38,437 bases of DNA, from positions 1 through 38,437 of the forward strand of contig JAIELX010000043.1 of assembly GCA_019752635.1 (NCBI GenBank), given 5' to 3'. Both the position numbers and the translations under genes were made by a program. Source of the stretch: Candidatus Obscuribacterales bacterium. Lineage in GTDB: Bacteria; Cyanobacteriota; Vampirovibrionia; Obscuribacterales; Obscuribacteraceae. This document shows, piece after piece, positions 1 through 8,049 of the stretch (position 1 is the stretch's first letter; the number at the start of each line of letters is the position of its first letter). Below the pieces are notes generated by a model. That model was not told the DNA's origin, did not search any database, and saw only the letters and a program-made list of their open reading frames with translations.

Positions 1-2
1 TG

Positions 3-1856
3 AGGCTCGGCGGAAAATCAGAAGAGGAAGCGAAGCGGACAGGAGCAGTAGACAAAGCTGACGACCAAGTCGAAGCACTGTTTGCTGCACAGTACAAAAC
101 AAGCAATAGCCCGATTCACAAGGCCGTCTGGGACGGAATCGTGCAATTCGACTTGTTCACGGCTAAGCCTTTGCAACAATCGACGCCATATGCGGCAACG
201 ATGGAGAAGTGCTTGCAAACTATCAAAAGACACCGCACCGCCGGAACCATCTACAACGAAAAGAGCAAAATTTCGGATGAGATGATCAAGGACCTCGGTG
301 AGGCCGGTTACTGGGGAATGCTGATCGACTCCAAATATGGTGGTCAAGGCGCATCCATCCAACATTTCATGAACTTTCTGACCAAAGTCGCCATGAACGA
401 CCCGACCACAGCTGGTCTTGCATCAGTACACGGTTGTATCGGCGCAGTCGACCCGGTATCGGCGTTCGGTACCGAAGATCAGAAAAAGCGAATCCTTCCG
501 CGGCTGGCATCCGGCGACACAATTTCCGGATTTGCATTGACCGAGCCGGGAGCAGGTTCCGACCTCACGGCTTTGAAAACCACGGCTGTGCTGCAAGGCG
601 ACCATTATGTGGTCAACGGCGAAAAGCTGTTCATCACCAATGCCGTTCCCGGGCGAACAATCGGCTTAATCTGCTTGATTGACGGCAAGCCTGCCGCATT
701 AATCGCCGAGTTGCCCAAAGAAGAGAATGAGCATTTCCAGGTAATTCATTACGGACTTTACGCTCTGAAGCATGCATTCAACAACGGATTGCGCTTCAAA
801 GACTTCAAAGTACCGAAGGAAAATCGTCTCGAGCCGAAAGTCGGCGATGGTCTCACCGTGGCATATCACGGACTCAACCTCGGTCGTTTGGCACTGTGCT
901 CCAGCGCAGCCGGCAATATGCGCTTGATGCTGGCGAACATGCTTCCGTGGGCTAAGTACCGCAAGACTTACGGTCAGAACATAGATACACGCGAATTAGT
1001 CAAGCGTCGTATTGCAAGAACAGCAGCACTCATTACTGGTGCCGATGCCCTCGCAAACTGGGGCGCATGGCTTCTCGACATGGGATACCGTGGCGAACTT
1101 GAGTGCATTATCGCCAAGATATTTGGCAGCGAAGCACAAAAAGAAGTTGCCATCGAGTACTTCATGAAAACGCACGGCGGACGTTCGTTCCTTCACGGAC
1201 ACATGTTCGGCGACAACGTGCACGACTTCCTCGCGCCTTGCATCTACGAAGGCGAAGGCGAAATGTTGGGCATGGCATTCTTCAAATCACTTGCAAAGAA
1301 CCATGGCAGCCAATACTTCGAGCCGGTCGGCAAAGCTCTTGAGCGTGAAAAAATCAAGAACTTCAATCCACTCAACCCTGCACACGCTTGGGCATTGAGA
1401 AACGAACTGGTACCGTATGCGATGTGGCGCGCAGGCAAAGAACTAGCCTCACCCGCGAGAGTTCCGTCAAATCTGGATGTACCGGAAAAGCTCAAGCGGC
1501 ATCTCGATTTTGCAATGGAACAACTGGCCGACGTTCCACTGGAACTAAGTCATGCGATGGTTTCTCACCAGCTGAAACTAGCCGACCGCCAATGCCGAAT
1601 CTCCGATATGTCGACGCGCGCGCAAGACATCATCACGATGATAGTCACGGTGATGCATGCTTCACAAGCCAAGGACGAAGTTACGCGCGATGCAGCAGAT
1701 ATTCTTTGTCAAGACTTGTCGCGCAAGTTGAGCGGTGAGCGCCCATCCGACCAATACTTCAAAGACTGCCGCAAACTGGCCGACAAAATCATTGCCGGCG
1801 AGATGGAAAGCTTGAAGGATGTCTACCAGGCAGAGATCATGTACAAATACGACTAG
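3..1856 (+). CDS. Acyl-CoA dehydrogenase, FadE-like (5' partial)
   Basis: Catalyses the first, FAD-dependent oxidation of acyl-CoA in fatty-acid beta-oxidation. The frame is open from base 3, so the true start lies left of the window. The internal GTG at 141 is not a convincing start because the upstream codons read as normal coding. Visible signatures are the acyl-CoA dehydrogenase middle-domain motif FALTEPGAGSD, the GEKLFITNA segment, an arginine-rich flavin-binding region (WAKYRKTYGQNI), and IYEGEGEMLG near the end of the dehydrogenase core. About 200 residues follow the core, which fits the long FadE/DUF1974 type rather than the roughly 380-residue short-chain enzymes. The visible part is 617 codons, so the full protein is longer. 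A strong terminator follows directly. Family assignment is secure; chain-length specificity cannot be read. Confidence 0.93.
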   Translation, partial: RLGGKSEEEAKRTGAVDKADDQVEALFAAQYKTSNSPIHKAVWDGIVQFDLFTAKPLQQSTPYAATMEKCLQTIKRHRTAGTIYNEKSKISDEMIKDLGEAGYWGMLIDSKYGGQGASIQHFMNFLTKVAMNDPTTAGLASVHGCIGAVDPVSAFGTEDQKKRILPRLASGDTISGFALTEPGAGSDLTALKTTAVLQGDHYVVNGEKLFITNAVPGRTIGLICLIDGKPAALIAELPKEENEHFQVIHYGLYALKHAFNNGLRFKDFKVPKENRLEPKVGDGLTVAYHGLNLGRLALCSSAAGNMRLMLANMLPWAKYRKTYGQNIDTRELVKRRIARTAALITGADALANWGAWLLDMGYRGELECIIAKIFGSEAQKEVAIEYFMKTHGGRSFLHGHMFGDNVHDFLAPCIYEGEGEMLGMAFFKSLAKNHGSQYFEPVGKALEREKIKNFNPLNPAHAWALRNELVPYAMWRAGKELASPARVPSNLDVPEKLKRHLDFAMEQLADVPLELSHAMVSHQLKLADRQCRISDMSTRAQDIITMIVTVMHASQAKDEVTRDAADILCQDLSRKLSGERPSDQYFKDCRKLADKIIAGEMESLKDVYQAEIMYKYD

Positions 1857-1877
1857 TCAGTCGCTCGGTTAATCAGG

Positions 1878-1916
1878 GTCCCGCGGTGCAATTTCAGCGT
1901 CGCGGGACTTTTTTTT
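1878..1916 (+). terminator. Rho-independent terminator after acyl-CoA dehydrogenase
   Basis: A perfect 8-bp GC-rich stem (GTCCCGCG at 1878-1885 with CGCGGGAC at 1901-1908) is followed at once by eight T residues (1909-1916). It begins 21 bases after the stop codon of the dehydrogenase gene. Confidence 0.93.
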
Positions 1917-2092
1917 CCGGGGCTTTGAGAGCGAAGCCTCGGGAGCGGGTCTTGCCCGCTTCGATATGCAATCCCCTCAATACCTACTTCACTGCACCGC
2001 AAACGGAAGTTGAAGTGTCAAGATGGTGCTATCTTGTTCCATTCAATTGTTCAATTCACTGCAACTCTCTTCCAAAAAGCAATCATCCGAAA

Positions 2093-2869
2093 GTGGAAAT
2101 AGTTCTATTACCCCTCATTTCGCTTCTAGTTTCCGGGTTAACGTTTTTCACCGGCTTTGGTCTTGGCTCGCTTCTGTTGCCGCTCTTCATTTGGAAGTTC
2201 GGCGCTGCGTCGGCAGTACCAATGGTGGCAACGGTACATCTGCTAAATAGCTGCTACAAAGTCTTTCTCACATACAAACAAGCCAACAGAGAAATACTGC
2301 TGAAATTCGGAGTACCTGCACTAGTCAGCGCAGCAGCCGGCGCGTGGTTGCTTGTTGACCTCAGCGAGCAAGTCACCACCATTCATCCTTACTCTTCGTT
2401 GGGCTGGAATCAGGAAGTAACCCTGCTAAAGCTCGTGGTCGGACTGAGCATGGTCGTCATTGCCATCATTGAGGCAAGTGGTTGGTTCAAGTCGCTGGGA
2501 ATAGCAAAAGCATGGTTCCCCCTTGGTGGAACCCTCAGCGGTTTTTTTGGAGGGCTTACAGGGCATCAGGGAGCCTTTAGAACAATCTTTCTTCTGAAAG
2601 CGGGACTTTCGAAGGAAGAATTGATAGCCAGCGGAGCTGTATTAGCCTGTGTAATAGATGTTTGTCGCATAACTGTTTATGCCTCATTGATACCAACAAC
2701 ATTTTCTACAGATAAGTTGCATCTTCTTGCATTGTGCGCAGGAGGGGCTCTACTTGGCACAACGCTCGGGAACCGGTTTCTCAAGAAGATGACGCTTCCA
2801 GTCCTAGAGAGAATCATCACTACCGCGCTGGTACTATTTGGCAGCTTGTTGGCACTCGGTGTCTTGTGA
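2093..2869 (+). CDS. TauE/SafE-family membrane permease
   Basis: Predicted inner-membrane permease of the sulfite-exporter TauE/SafE family (PF01925), which moves small anions or organosulfonates. The 258-residue product has about seven to eight hydrophobic segments and the family N-terminal glycine pattern GFGLGSLLLPLF, with a second glycine-rich half-repeat (LGGTLSGFFGGLTGHQGAF). The reading frame is open back to 1886, but that part crosses the terminator of the previous gene and reads as non-membrane sequence, so the GTG at 2093 (VEIVLLPLISLL) is preferred. That start gives the usual family length. No strong Shine-Dalgarno sequence is visible before it. The substrate is unknown and no sulfur genes lie beside it. 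Confidence 0.85.
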   Translation: MEIVLLPLISLLVSGLTFFTGFGLGSLLLPLFIWKFGAASAVPMVATVHLLNSCYKVFLTYKQANREILLKFGVPALVSAAAGAWLLVDLSEQVTTIHPYSSLGWNQEVTLLKLVVGLSMVVIAIIEASGWFKSLGIAKAWFPLGGTLSGFFGGLTGHQGAFRTIFLLKAGLSKEELIASGAVLACVIDVCRITVYASLIPTTFSTDKLHLLALCAGGALLGTTLGNRFLKKMTLPVLERIITTALVLFGSLLALGVL

Positions 2870-3201
2870 TCCAGAGTCCAGGGGATCGCGGCGGTCTCGC
2901 CCCGTCCGGCCCGTAGGTCTCGTATGCGCTGCTCAAACCACGATTGCAATAATCGCGTTCGGTTGCGACATCCGCACTCACGGGATCAGCTACCAGAGCG
3001 GCGTTCGCCCCCGCTGTCAGTTGGCTGACTCGCCATGCTTAGCATTCTACTCTCACTCATATAGATGATGACTTAGTCGCCTTAAGACAGTCTGCCTATG
3101 GTCGAAAGCTTTCACAGCCTACCAAGTCCGGCTTTCTTAGGGCATTCGGACAACCAGCACAAACCATTTGTCGTGTCCACGATCAAATCGAGAAAGAAAA
3201 T
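2870..3201. other. Intergenic region, nothing recognised
   Basis: 332 bases between the convergent permease and xthA genes. I see no tRNA, no terminator with a T-run and no open frame with a ribosome-binding site. Several short GC-rich inverted segments are present but do not form a fold I recognise. Confidence 0.5.
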
Positions 3202-4023
3202 CTAAGCGATTACAAAACTACTTTCTGCGATCGGAGAGTTATCGTTTCGTGTTATGTCGCCGAACTCAACGATCAAAGGCGCATGATCAGAGGGTTGTGT
3301 CTCCCTTCGCATTTCTCTATCTATATAGATAGAGCGAGACCTCTCCGCCAATGATTTAGTCGCCCAAATGTGATCAATCCGCAACCCTTGGTCCTTCTTG
3401 AAGGCTCCAGCGCGATAGTCCCACCAGGAATAGACCACCCGGTCGGGATGATGTTTGCGAAATAGATCGACAAAACCCCACTGCCTCATTCGCTCAAGCG
3501 CGCCCCGTTCGGGCTCGCTCACCAAGACGGCACCACGCAACAGCGCAGGATCGTATACGTCAATGTCCTCTGGAGCGATGTTGAAATCGCCGCAGATAGC
3601 AAGCGGCTGCGCTGCATTATGCGCAGAATCGAGATAGGAAGCCAGTTCCTCAAGCCAACGAAGCTTGTATGCATACTTGTCCGAACCTAGTTCGCCACCA
3701 TTCGGAATGTAAACATCAATTATTCTTATACCATCGTAAACACCACTGATGATGCGCTTTTGCGCCGTCTCCTCCCCCCCGGGGAAACCACGCACCACAT
3801 CAGTAAGAGGTTTATCCGAAGCGATAGCCACGCCGTTGTAGCTCTTCTCTCCATATATCTCAAGCTTATATCCAAGCGCTTCAATCTCCGAACGAGGAAA
3901 TTTGTCGTCGACGACCTTTGTCTCCTGCATGCACAAAACACTCGGCTGTACACGTTCCAAAAAGTTAAGAACATGCGGAAGTCGCGCTGTAACTGAGTTT
4001 ACGTTCCAAGTAGCAAGAATCAT
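3202..4023 (-). CDS. xthA: Exodeoxyribonuclease III
   Basis: AP endonuclease and 3'-5' exonuclease of base-excision repair (EEP fold), cytoplasmic. The 273 residues carry the full family set in order: N-terminal ATWNVNS, metal-ligand QETKV, NGVAIAS, YIPNGGELGSDKYAYKL, the catalytic GDFNIAP, a WWDYRAGAF segment, LRIDHIW, and C-terminal SDHAPLIVEF. Length is normal (about 260-270). The ATG at 4023 starts directly at MILATWNVNS as in the family, but the preceding bases are an A-run rather than a Shine-Dalgarno sequence. A 20-bp perfect palindrome lies inside the gene at 3315-3334. It is a single gene with no obvious operon partner. Confidence 0.95.
   Translation of the reverse strand: MILATWNVNSVTARLPHVLNFLERVQPSVLCMQETKVVDDKFPRSEIEALGYKLEIYGEKSYNGVAIASDKPLTDVVRGFPGGEETAQKRIISGVYDGIRIIDVYIPNGGELGSDKYAYKLRWLEELASYLDSAHNAAQPLAICGDFNIAPEDIDVYDPALLRGAVLVSEPERGALERMRQWGFVDLFRKHHPDRVVYSWWDYRAGAFKKDQGLRIDHIWATKSLAERSRSIYIDREMRRETQPSDHAPLIVEFGDITRNDNSPIAESSFVIA
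3315..3334. repeat. 20-bp perfect palindrome inside xthA
   Basis: The sequence CTCTATCTATATAGATAGAG is its own reverse complement over all 20 bases. It lies within the coding part for the segment SIYIDR of exonuclease III. It may be chance under codon constraint or a binding site. Confidence 0.6.
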
Positions 4024-4510
4024 TTTTTTTGTTTACGCCTGAATCGACTGTGTGAGTTTACTAACCGGACGCACACCGCATCCGGTATCACGTATCACTA
4101 GCAGTGGTAGCAACCGCGATCGCGCGCATTATATGCACGAGTTGCGCCGAAATTCCAGCTTGGCTTCAAAGTTCGCAACTATGCCCCGGGCCTAGGAATA
4201 TATGTCTTTAGGGATATCTCTATCTATGCCCGGGCTCCGCTTGCACTCAGGTTTACCGTGGTACATACGTTTCGGAATTTTGAAAAATCCTTTTAAGTAC
4301 TACTAGATGAGAAGTCCATGTTATGCGGGTTCCGGACCTTTACGTTATGCGAATTGATGTGTAAATTACTTACTGTTAGATCGCAATGGCGATATTCAAA
4401 AACGCCACGGTTGATCACAGAAGGGGTTTATAGTCAATCAAGTGCCGCCCGGACTCGTAAGCGAGAAATGGGTTCGGATACGACACGCTGGCCATCGGGG
4501 GAACGTTTAG
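4024..4510. other. Divergent intergenic region (xthA / ribbon-helix-helix gene)
   Basis: 487 bases between two divergent genes, so it should hold both promoters. It contains a near-direct repeat CTATGCCCCGGGCC (4179-4192) and CTATGCCCGGGCTC (4224-4237), 45 bases apart, each centred on a CCCGGG palindrome. One GCGATCGC octamer lies at 4116-4123. No RNA gene or convincing ORF was found. Confidence 0.5.
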
Positions 4511-4714
4511 ATGCCAAAGAAAGTACTAATTGCATTGCCACCAGCTATGCTGGAGCAAGTCGACTTCATCGCAGGATGTGAACACAGAACGAGATCGGAC
4601 CTGATAAGAGAAGCACTGCGCCGTTACCTTGATAATTTCCGCCGTCAACAAGGAGCGCATCTGACAGTCAGCACGCTGGAAACGCCCCAAGGCGTCACAA
4701 CACCAGTTAACTAA
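4511..4714 (+). CDS. Ribbon-helix-helix (CopG-like) DNA-binding protein
   Basis: A 67-residue protein with the ribbon-helix-helix pattern. The N-terminal beta strand (KKVLIALPPAMLEQVD) is followed by two helices, the second reading RSDLIREALRRYLDNF. Such proteins bind DNA as dimers and act as repressors, antitoxins or nickel-type regulators. The ATG at 4511 has GGGGGA at 4497-4502, eight bases away. The C-terminal 20 residues after the fold are short and polar. No toxin ORF is adjacent and a terminator follows, so it is probably a monocistronic regulator, possibly autoregulated through the repeats upstream. The target is unknown. Confidence 0.85.
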   Translation: MPKKVLIALPPAMLEQVDFIAGCEHRTRSDLIREALRRYLDNFRRQQGAHLTVSTLETPQGVTTPVN

Positions 4715-4775
4715 CATGCCCGCGACATATACGGGCTAATTTTGAAGAAAGCAAACTTTAAAATCCTCACCGTTG

Positions 4776-4810
4776 AAGAGCCGCTACCCAAAAGGTAGCG
4801 GCTCTTTTTT
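4776..4810 (+). terminator. Rho-independent terminator after the ribbon-helix-helix gene
   Basis: A perfect 13-bp stem (4776-4788 with 4794-4806), loop CAAAA, with a T-run at 4805-4810. Because the stem begins AAGAG it could work on both strands, but the minus strand has no gene ending here. Confidence 0.93.
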
Positions 4811-4970
4811 GGTCCCAATCATACTTAAAGGAGACGCGCCAGCAGATCTTTGTTATATTGTCTGCAATCCGCTCGCCTTTAGCGTTCTCAAAGGCTTCTC
4901 CTTTGCCCTCTAAGCCGCCCGGGATTTAGCGGCAGGCAAGCAGGCTTCAAATTATTCGAAAGGCACTTAA

Positions 4971-5408
4971 ATGACCCGCACCGATGACGCTTCCGCCGAA
5001 ACCTCGCTCAGCGCAGGAGAACAGATTCTTGAGCTTTCGCTCCAATGCAGCGAATTAGTGACCGCCATAACCAGGTCCACATTTATACTGAAACAGAAGC
5101 GCACCACACTGGAAGAGAAGGCAATTTCGCGCTACTTGCATCAGTGCTCAAAGTTGCTCGGGTTGATTCTAGCTAAGCTGCATGAAAGTCTTGCGGAACG
5201 CACAGAGGAAAACCTGCCACAAGCCAGTCTTGATCAGCTTCGTGACACAACCGTGGATCTACGAAATCGTGTCGACGAGTTGCTAAAGATTCTTCACTAT
5301 AACTTGAACTTTCTCGAACAATACTTCGAGTACGACTATTTCAACAAACTTGCAAACGAGTCGGAAGCATTGGAAAAATTACAACGTGTTTTTAGCGCAC
5401 TTTCGTGA
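4971..5408 (+). CDS. Small helical protein of unknown function
   Basis: 145 residues, not recognised. No signal peptide or membrane segment. Apart from a short polar N-terminus (about 1-12) it reads as continuous amphipathic helices with heptad-like leucines (LELSLQCSELV, LLGLILAKLHESL, VDELLKILHYNLNFLEQYF), so an all-helical bundle or coiled coil is likely. The ATG at 4971 has AAAGG seven bases upstream. It starts about 160 bases after the terminator of the preceding gene, so it should have its own promoter. A possible 33-aa ORF follows 18 bases after the stop. Function unknown; cytoplasmic location is inferred. Confidence 0.75.
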   Translation: MTRTDDASAETSLSAGEQILELSLQCSELVTAITRSTFILKQKRTTLEEKAISRYLHQCSKLLGLILAKLHESLAERTEENLPQASLDQLRDTTVDLRNRVDELLKILHYNLNFLEQYFEYDYFNKLANESEALEKLQRVFSALS

Positions 5409-5426
5409 CTAGCGAAGCAGTGAGTC

Positions 5427-5528
5427 ATGGATGCGAAAGCGTCGAACGCCACCAGAATCCCGGTTCCTAAGACACCGAACTCAGTATCTGAATTCTTTGA
5501 CACCTTCAAACTGGAACTCGGGACCTAA
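5427..5528 (+). CDS. Possible 33-aa small protein
   Basis: A short ORF from ATG 5427 to TAA 5528, beginning MDAKASNATRIPVPKTPNSV. It follows the previous gene by 18 bases and could be co-transcribed. The ribosome-binding site is weak. Its stop overlaps the stop of the convergent gene (CTAA shared by both strands). Composition looks protein-like but it is too short to be sure. Confidence 0.3.
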   Translation: MDAKASNATRIPVPKTPNSVSEFFDTFKLELGT

Positions 5529-6271
5529 GCGCTGCGATGCATATGCTCATCGGTCTGCGGTTTCACGACAACGACTATCTTTCCAGTTAGATTGTCGGTA
5601 CCGTCAATTCTCGTCCCGCCAATCGTGGTGGGCTCCTCCGCCGCGCCTGTCATCCGGCGCTTAGGCTCAGCGATACTGAGGTCGCAGCTGAGTGTCGCTT
5701 CGGATTCTTCGCAACCACGTTCACAAACGCTGAACATGAGAACCGGCACCTTGCACTCACGCACGGAAGCATCCGGCGCAAGCTCATCAATCAGCATGTT
5801 CAAATCCAAATGGCGACGGGCAACAGCACCGATCAACTCGTAGGGGACGAAATCATAGCGATCGCAGATTGGCAACACGTAGTGCATGTGATTACCCCTT
5901 CTACCGATGGTAATCATTTCGACGGCACTTCCAATAATGAGAGAAACCATACCCGAAGCGCGATCCGGTAACACATAGACAATCTTTCCACGGTCGGTCG
6001 AAATGACTGGCGAATGTCTATTGGTTTCCGCAAAGTACTTCAGCTTCCAATAGAGAACTTCCGATTCTTCCCCGGCTCGCAACGCAGCAACAATCTCCTC
6101 TCTCACCAACTGATCGAATGGCTGCCAGCCCTCGCTATCAAACCGCTTGGCGACACCTTCAGCCATTTGTCGCGTCATGGCAGCACGATTTTTGAGATGA
6201 TTCCACTCGCAGTGGCTATCAAATCCCGGGAAAAGCTTTTCCCAAGAGGCATCCGCCTTCACGTTGAACAT
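5525..6271 (-). CDS. Unknown protein, paralogue of its upstream neighbour
   Basis: 248 residues, family not recognised. The frame extends to 6565, but that N-terminal part overlaps the upstream gene. The ATG at 6271 (MFNVKADASW) has an excellent GCGGAGGA at 6281-6288, so it is the start. Residues about 59-150 align with about 164-257 of the 6378-7277 product: both read E-[IL]-[IV]-x-x-L-[RQ]-A, then Y-x-K-L-x-x-F, then a beta-rich stretch with IIGS/YIGS and RR. This indicates a shared domain of about 90-100 residues. No signal peptide or membrane segment is visible, and the last 60 residues are polar. It is the last gene of the minus-strand run. Function unknown. Confidence 0.75.
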   Translation of the reverse strand: MFNVKADASWEKLFPGFDSHCEWNHLKNRAAMTRQMAEGVAKRFDSEGWQPFDQLVREEIVAALRAGEESEVLYWKLKYFAETNRHSPVISTDRGKIVYVLPDRASGMVSLIIGSAVEMITIGRRGNHMHYVLPICDRYDFVPYELIGAVARRHLDLNMLIDELAPDASVRECKVPVLMFSVCERGCEESEATLSCDLSIAEPKRRMTGAAEEPTTIGGTRIDGTDNLTGKIVVVVKPQTDEHMHRSA

Positions 6272-6377
6272 CGACGTGCTTCCTCCGCAACTAAGCCTAT
6301 ATTCCGCAAAAGCCTTCCAACACCTCAAGTGGAGACATATAGGGGATTCCCGAGATCTGACAGGGGAAAGACTAGAT

Positions 6378-7277
6378 TTAGCGCCATTGGCTCTTGATGT
6401 AACAGCTCGCCTTCCCGCAGCCAGACTCGGTATAGGAGATAAATTCGAGCACCGGGTACATTTTTCGACCAGCCACCAGACCGGGCACAATCTCACCCGC
6501 CCTCTTGTGGACAACCACAAGTTGCCCGTAGGACGTTTCGTATTCGAACATTTCCTCAATGGCAAGTGTTCCTTCCAGCATGTTGGTTCGTCGGGAGAAC
6601 AGACAGTAATCGCGCATACTACCGATGTAGACCCGGATTCGACCGGATTCCTCCGACGCGACGAAAGCGACGGTGCCGGATGCGAGCTCCAGTAACGGGT
6701 TGTGTGCGTGACGTTTGCAGAACTGACTCAGTTTTGTGTAAATGCTATCGTGGTTGGTCTGCGCCTGCAAAACGTAAATCAGTTCCGCAGGCAGCATCTT
6801 CCCGATTGTACCTTCCGGCAAATGATGCTCAGCCGTCGACATGGTGTCCAGCGGCAAGCAGGGATCAACTGCAGGAGTGCGCGACTCGGCCTTTACGGTG
6901 GGAATTGGTTTGGGATACGACACTGAAGGTTTGCCCTTCCACTCCGTCGGCGATTGGTTGACCAACTTTGCCGCACGAACCTCAGGTCTTTTGTAAACCA
7001 GGGGCTCAGGGCGTGAAACGGGCGGCACCGCAGGCTTTTCGCCTGCGTTCTTCCAGTTTGCAGGAGGGCGAACATAGCCGTTCTGTGCCGGCACCGCCTC
7101 CGGTATCACTCCTCGATTCTTGTTCCAATTAGATTCCGGTTCGGCTGGACCTGTCACTTCATTGACTAGTTGCTCTAGTGTTGGTCGTGGATGAGAAGCG
7201 GAATCCTTTGATGGCTGTGCCGAAGTATTTTGCGGCAACGGCTTCTCGCCGGAGTTCCGTCTTGAGTAATCAAACAT
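6378..7277 (-). CDS. Unknown protein with Pro-rich N-terminus and C-terminal paralogous domain
   Basis: 299 residues, family not recognised. The frame is open to 7472, but ATG 7277 has a very strong GGGGGAGGA 8-9 bases upstream (about 7286-7294), so it is the start. Residues about 1-140 are proline-, asparagine- and tryptophan-rich with recurring NWKNAGEKP/NSGEKP-like segments, probably disordered. Residues about 160-270 form the globular part, opening with LPAELIYVLQAQTNHDS then YTKLSQF. This part matches the downstream gene product and, more briefly, the HEAT protein upstream. No signal peptide. It lies in a minus-strand cluster between the HEAT gene and its own paralogue. Function unknown. 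Confidence 0.75.
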   Translation of the reverse strand: MFDYSRRNSGEKPLPQNTSAQPSKDSASHPRPTLEQLVNEVTGPAEPESNWNKNRGVIPEAVPAQNGYVRPPANWKNAGEKPAVPPVSRPEPLVYKRPEVRAAKLVNQSPTEWKGKPSVSYPKPIPTVKAESRTPAVDPCLPLDTMSTAEHHLPEGTIGKMLPAELIYVLQAQTNHDSIYTKLSQFCKRHAHNPLLELASGTVAFVASEESGRIRVYIGSMRDYCLFSRRTNMLEGTLAIEEMFEYETSYGQLVVVHKRAGEIVPGLVAGRKMYPVLEFISYTESGCGKASCYIKSQWR

Positions 7278-7520
7278 AAGTCGCGTTCCTCCCCCTGGTC
7301 GTTCCCCGAGAATCGACCATTCCATTTTTTCGAGCGTGCACTGCTCGCAGGTATCCCAACCTGCAGACACTACTGAGCGGACAAAAGTTTTAGGCGGATT
7401 GTCAAGAGAAACAATCTGAAACATTCCCCTGGACCAACCGTTGAATCGGCTGGTCCTAAAACCATAGATCATCGGTGTGGCGCAACAATGAAAATTACGG
7501 AGAAACTGTGTGGATGATGA

Positions 7521-8048
7521 CTATGCTACGTAGCCACCTAGTTTGCGCAAGGCCTTCTGCGCCTTGAAGCGCACCTCAACGTCCTTGTCTTCCGCCGCTA
7601 TCCGCAGGGCAGCCAAAACCGACTCAGACTTATTGCCCAACTTGCCGAGAGCTTTGGCCGCGCCTTTACGCACGTCGGCCTCAGCAGCAGACAAACAACC
7701 GACGACCGATTGAATAATGTCGTTATCAACTTTCTCCAAGCGCTCAACCAGGAGCAGCGCTTCCTTGCGCACCCACTCATCGGAGTCGCAAAGACACTTA
7801 TGAATATTCCGCATGTGCGCCTTGGCAATACCCGGTCGCTCTTGAAACCAACGCAGCCCGGTCAGCTTTACATAAACGCTTTCATGGTTCAATGCCTGTC
7901 CGAAGACGCGAGCCGGCAATCCGGTAGCCTCATCCGGCAGTCCCAACTTCAACGCCCGACCGTCGTAGCCAGGATAAGTGAGTTGCAGAATCATATCCTC
8001 TACCAACTCAGTAAGAGAATCTAAATCAGTCACATTGCGAGTCGCCAT
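7521..8048 (-). CDS. HEAT-repeat protein
   Basis: 175 residues. The C-terminal part (about 70-175) holds three HEAT-type helix pairs, clearest in SDEWVRKEALLLVERL, EADVRKGAAKALGKLGN and VEVRFKAQKALRKLGG, with the usual D-x-x-V-R-x-x-A pattern. These repeats usually serve protein-protein contacts. Residues 44-68 (LPARVFGQALNHESVYVKL) resemble LPAELIYVLQAQTNHDSIYTKL in the next gene. The ATG at 8048 lies one base after the stop of the upstream gene and uses GAGGTAG as ribosome-binding site, so it is translationally coupled. No catalytic motif is visible; a scaffold role is inferred. Confidence 0.88.
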   Translation of the reverse strand: MATRNVTDLDSLTELVEDMILQLTYPGYDGRALKLGLPDEATGLPARVFGQALNHESVYVKLTGLRWFQERPGIAKAHMRNIHKCLCDSDEWVRKEALLLVERLEKVDNDIIQSVVGCLSAAEADVRKGAAKALGKLGNKSESVLAALRIAAEDKDVEVRFKAQKALRKLGGYVA

Positions 8049-8049
8049 A

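Noticed and set aside
1886..2092. Upstream extension of the TauE/SafE gene
   Set aside because: It crosses the terminator and reads as polar, unrelated sequence; family similarity begins at the GTG at 2093.
2870..3201. Structured RNA such as tmRNA or 6S
   Set aside because: No T-loop, tag frame or 6S-like fold could be assembled by eye.
4116..4123. GCGATCGC, a cyanobacterial HIP1-type octamer
   Set aside because: Only one copy was noticed, so it is no evidence for lineage or function.
6378..6565. Upstream part of the long frame 5525-6565 as extra coding
   Set aside because: It overlaps the better supported gene ending at 6378 and a strong ribosome-binding site precedes ATG 6271.
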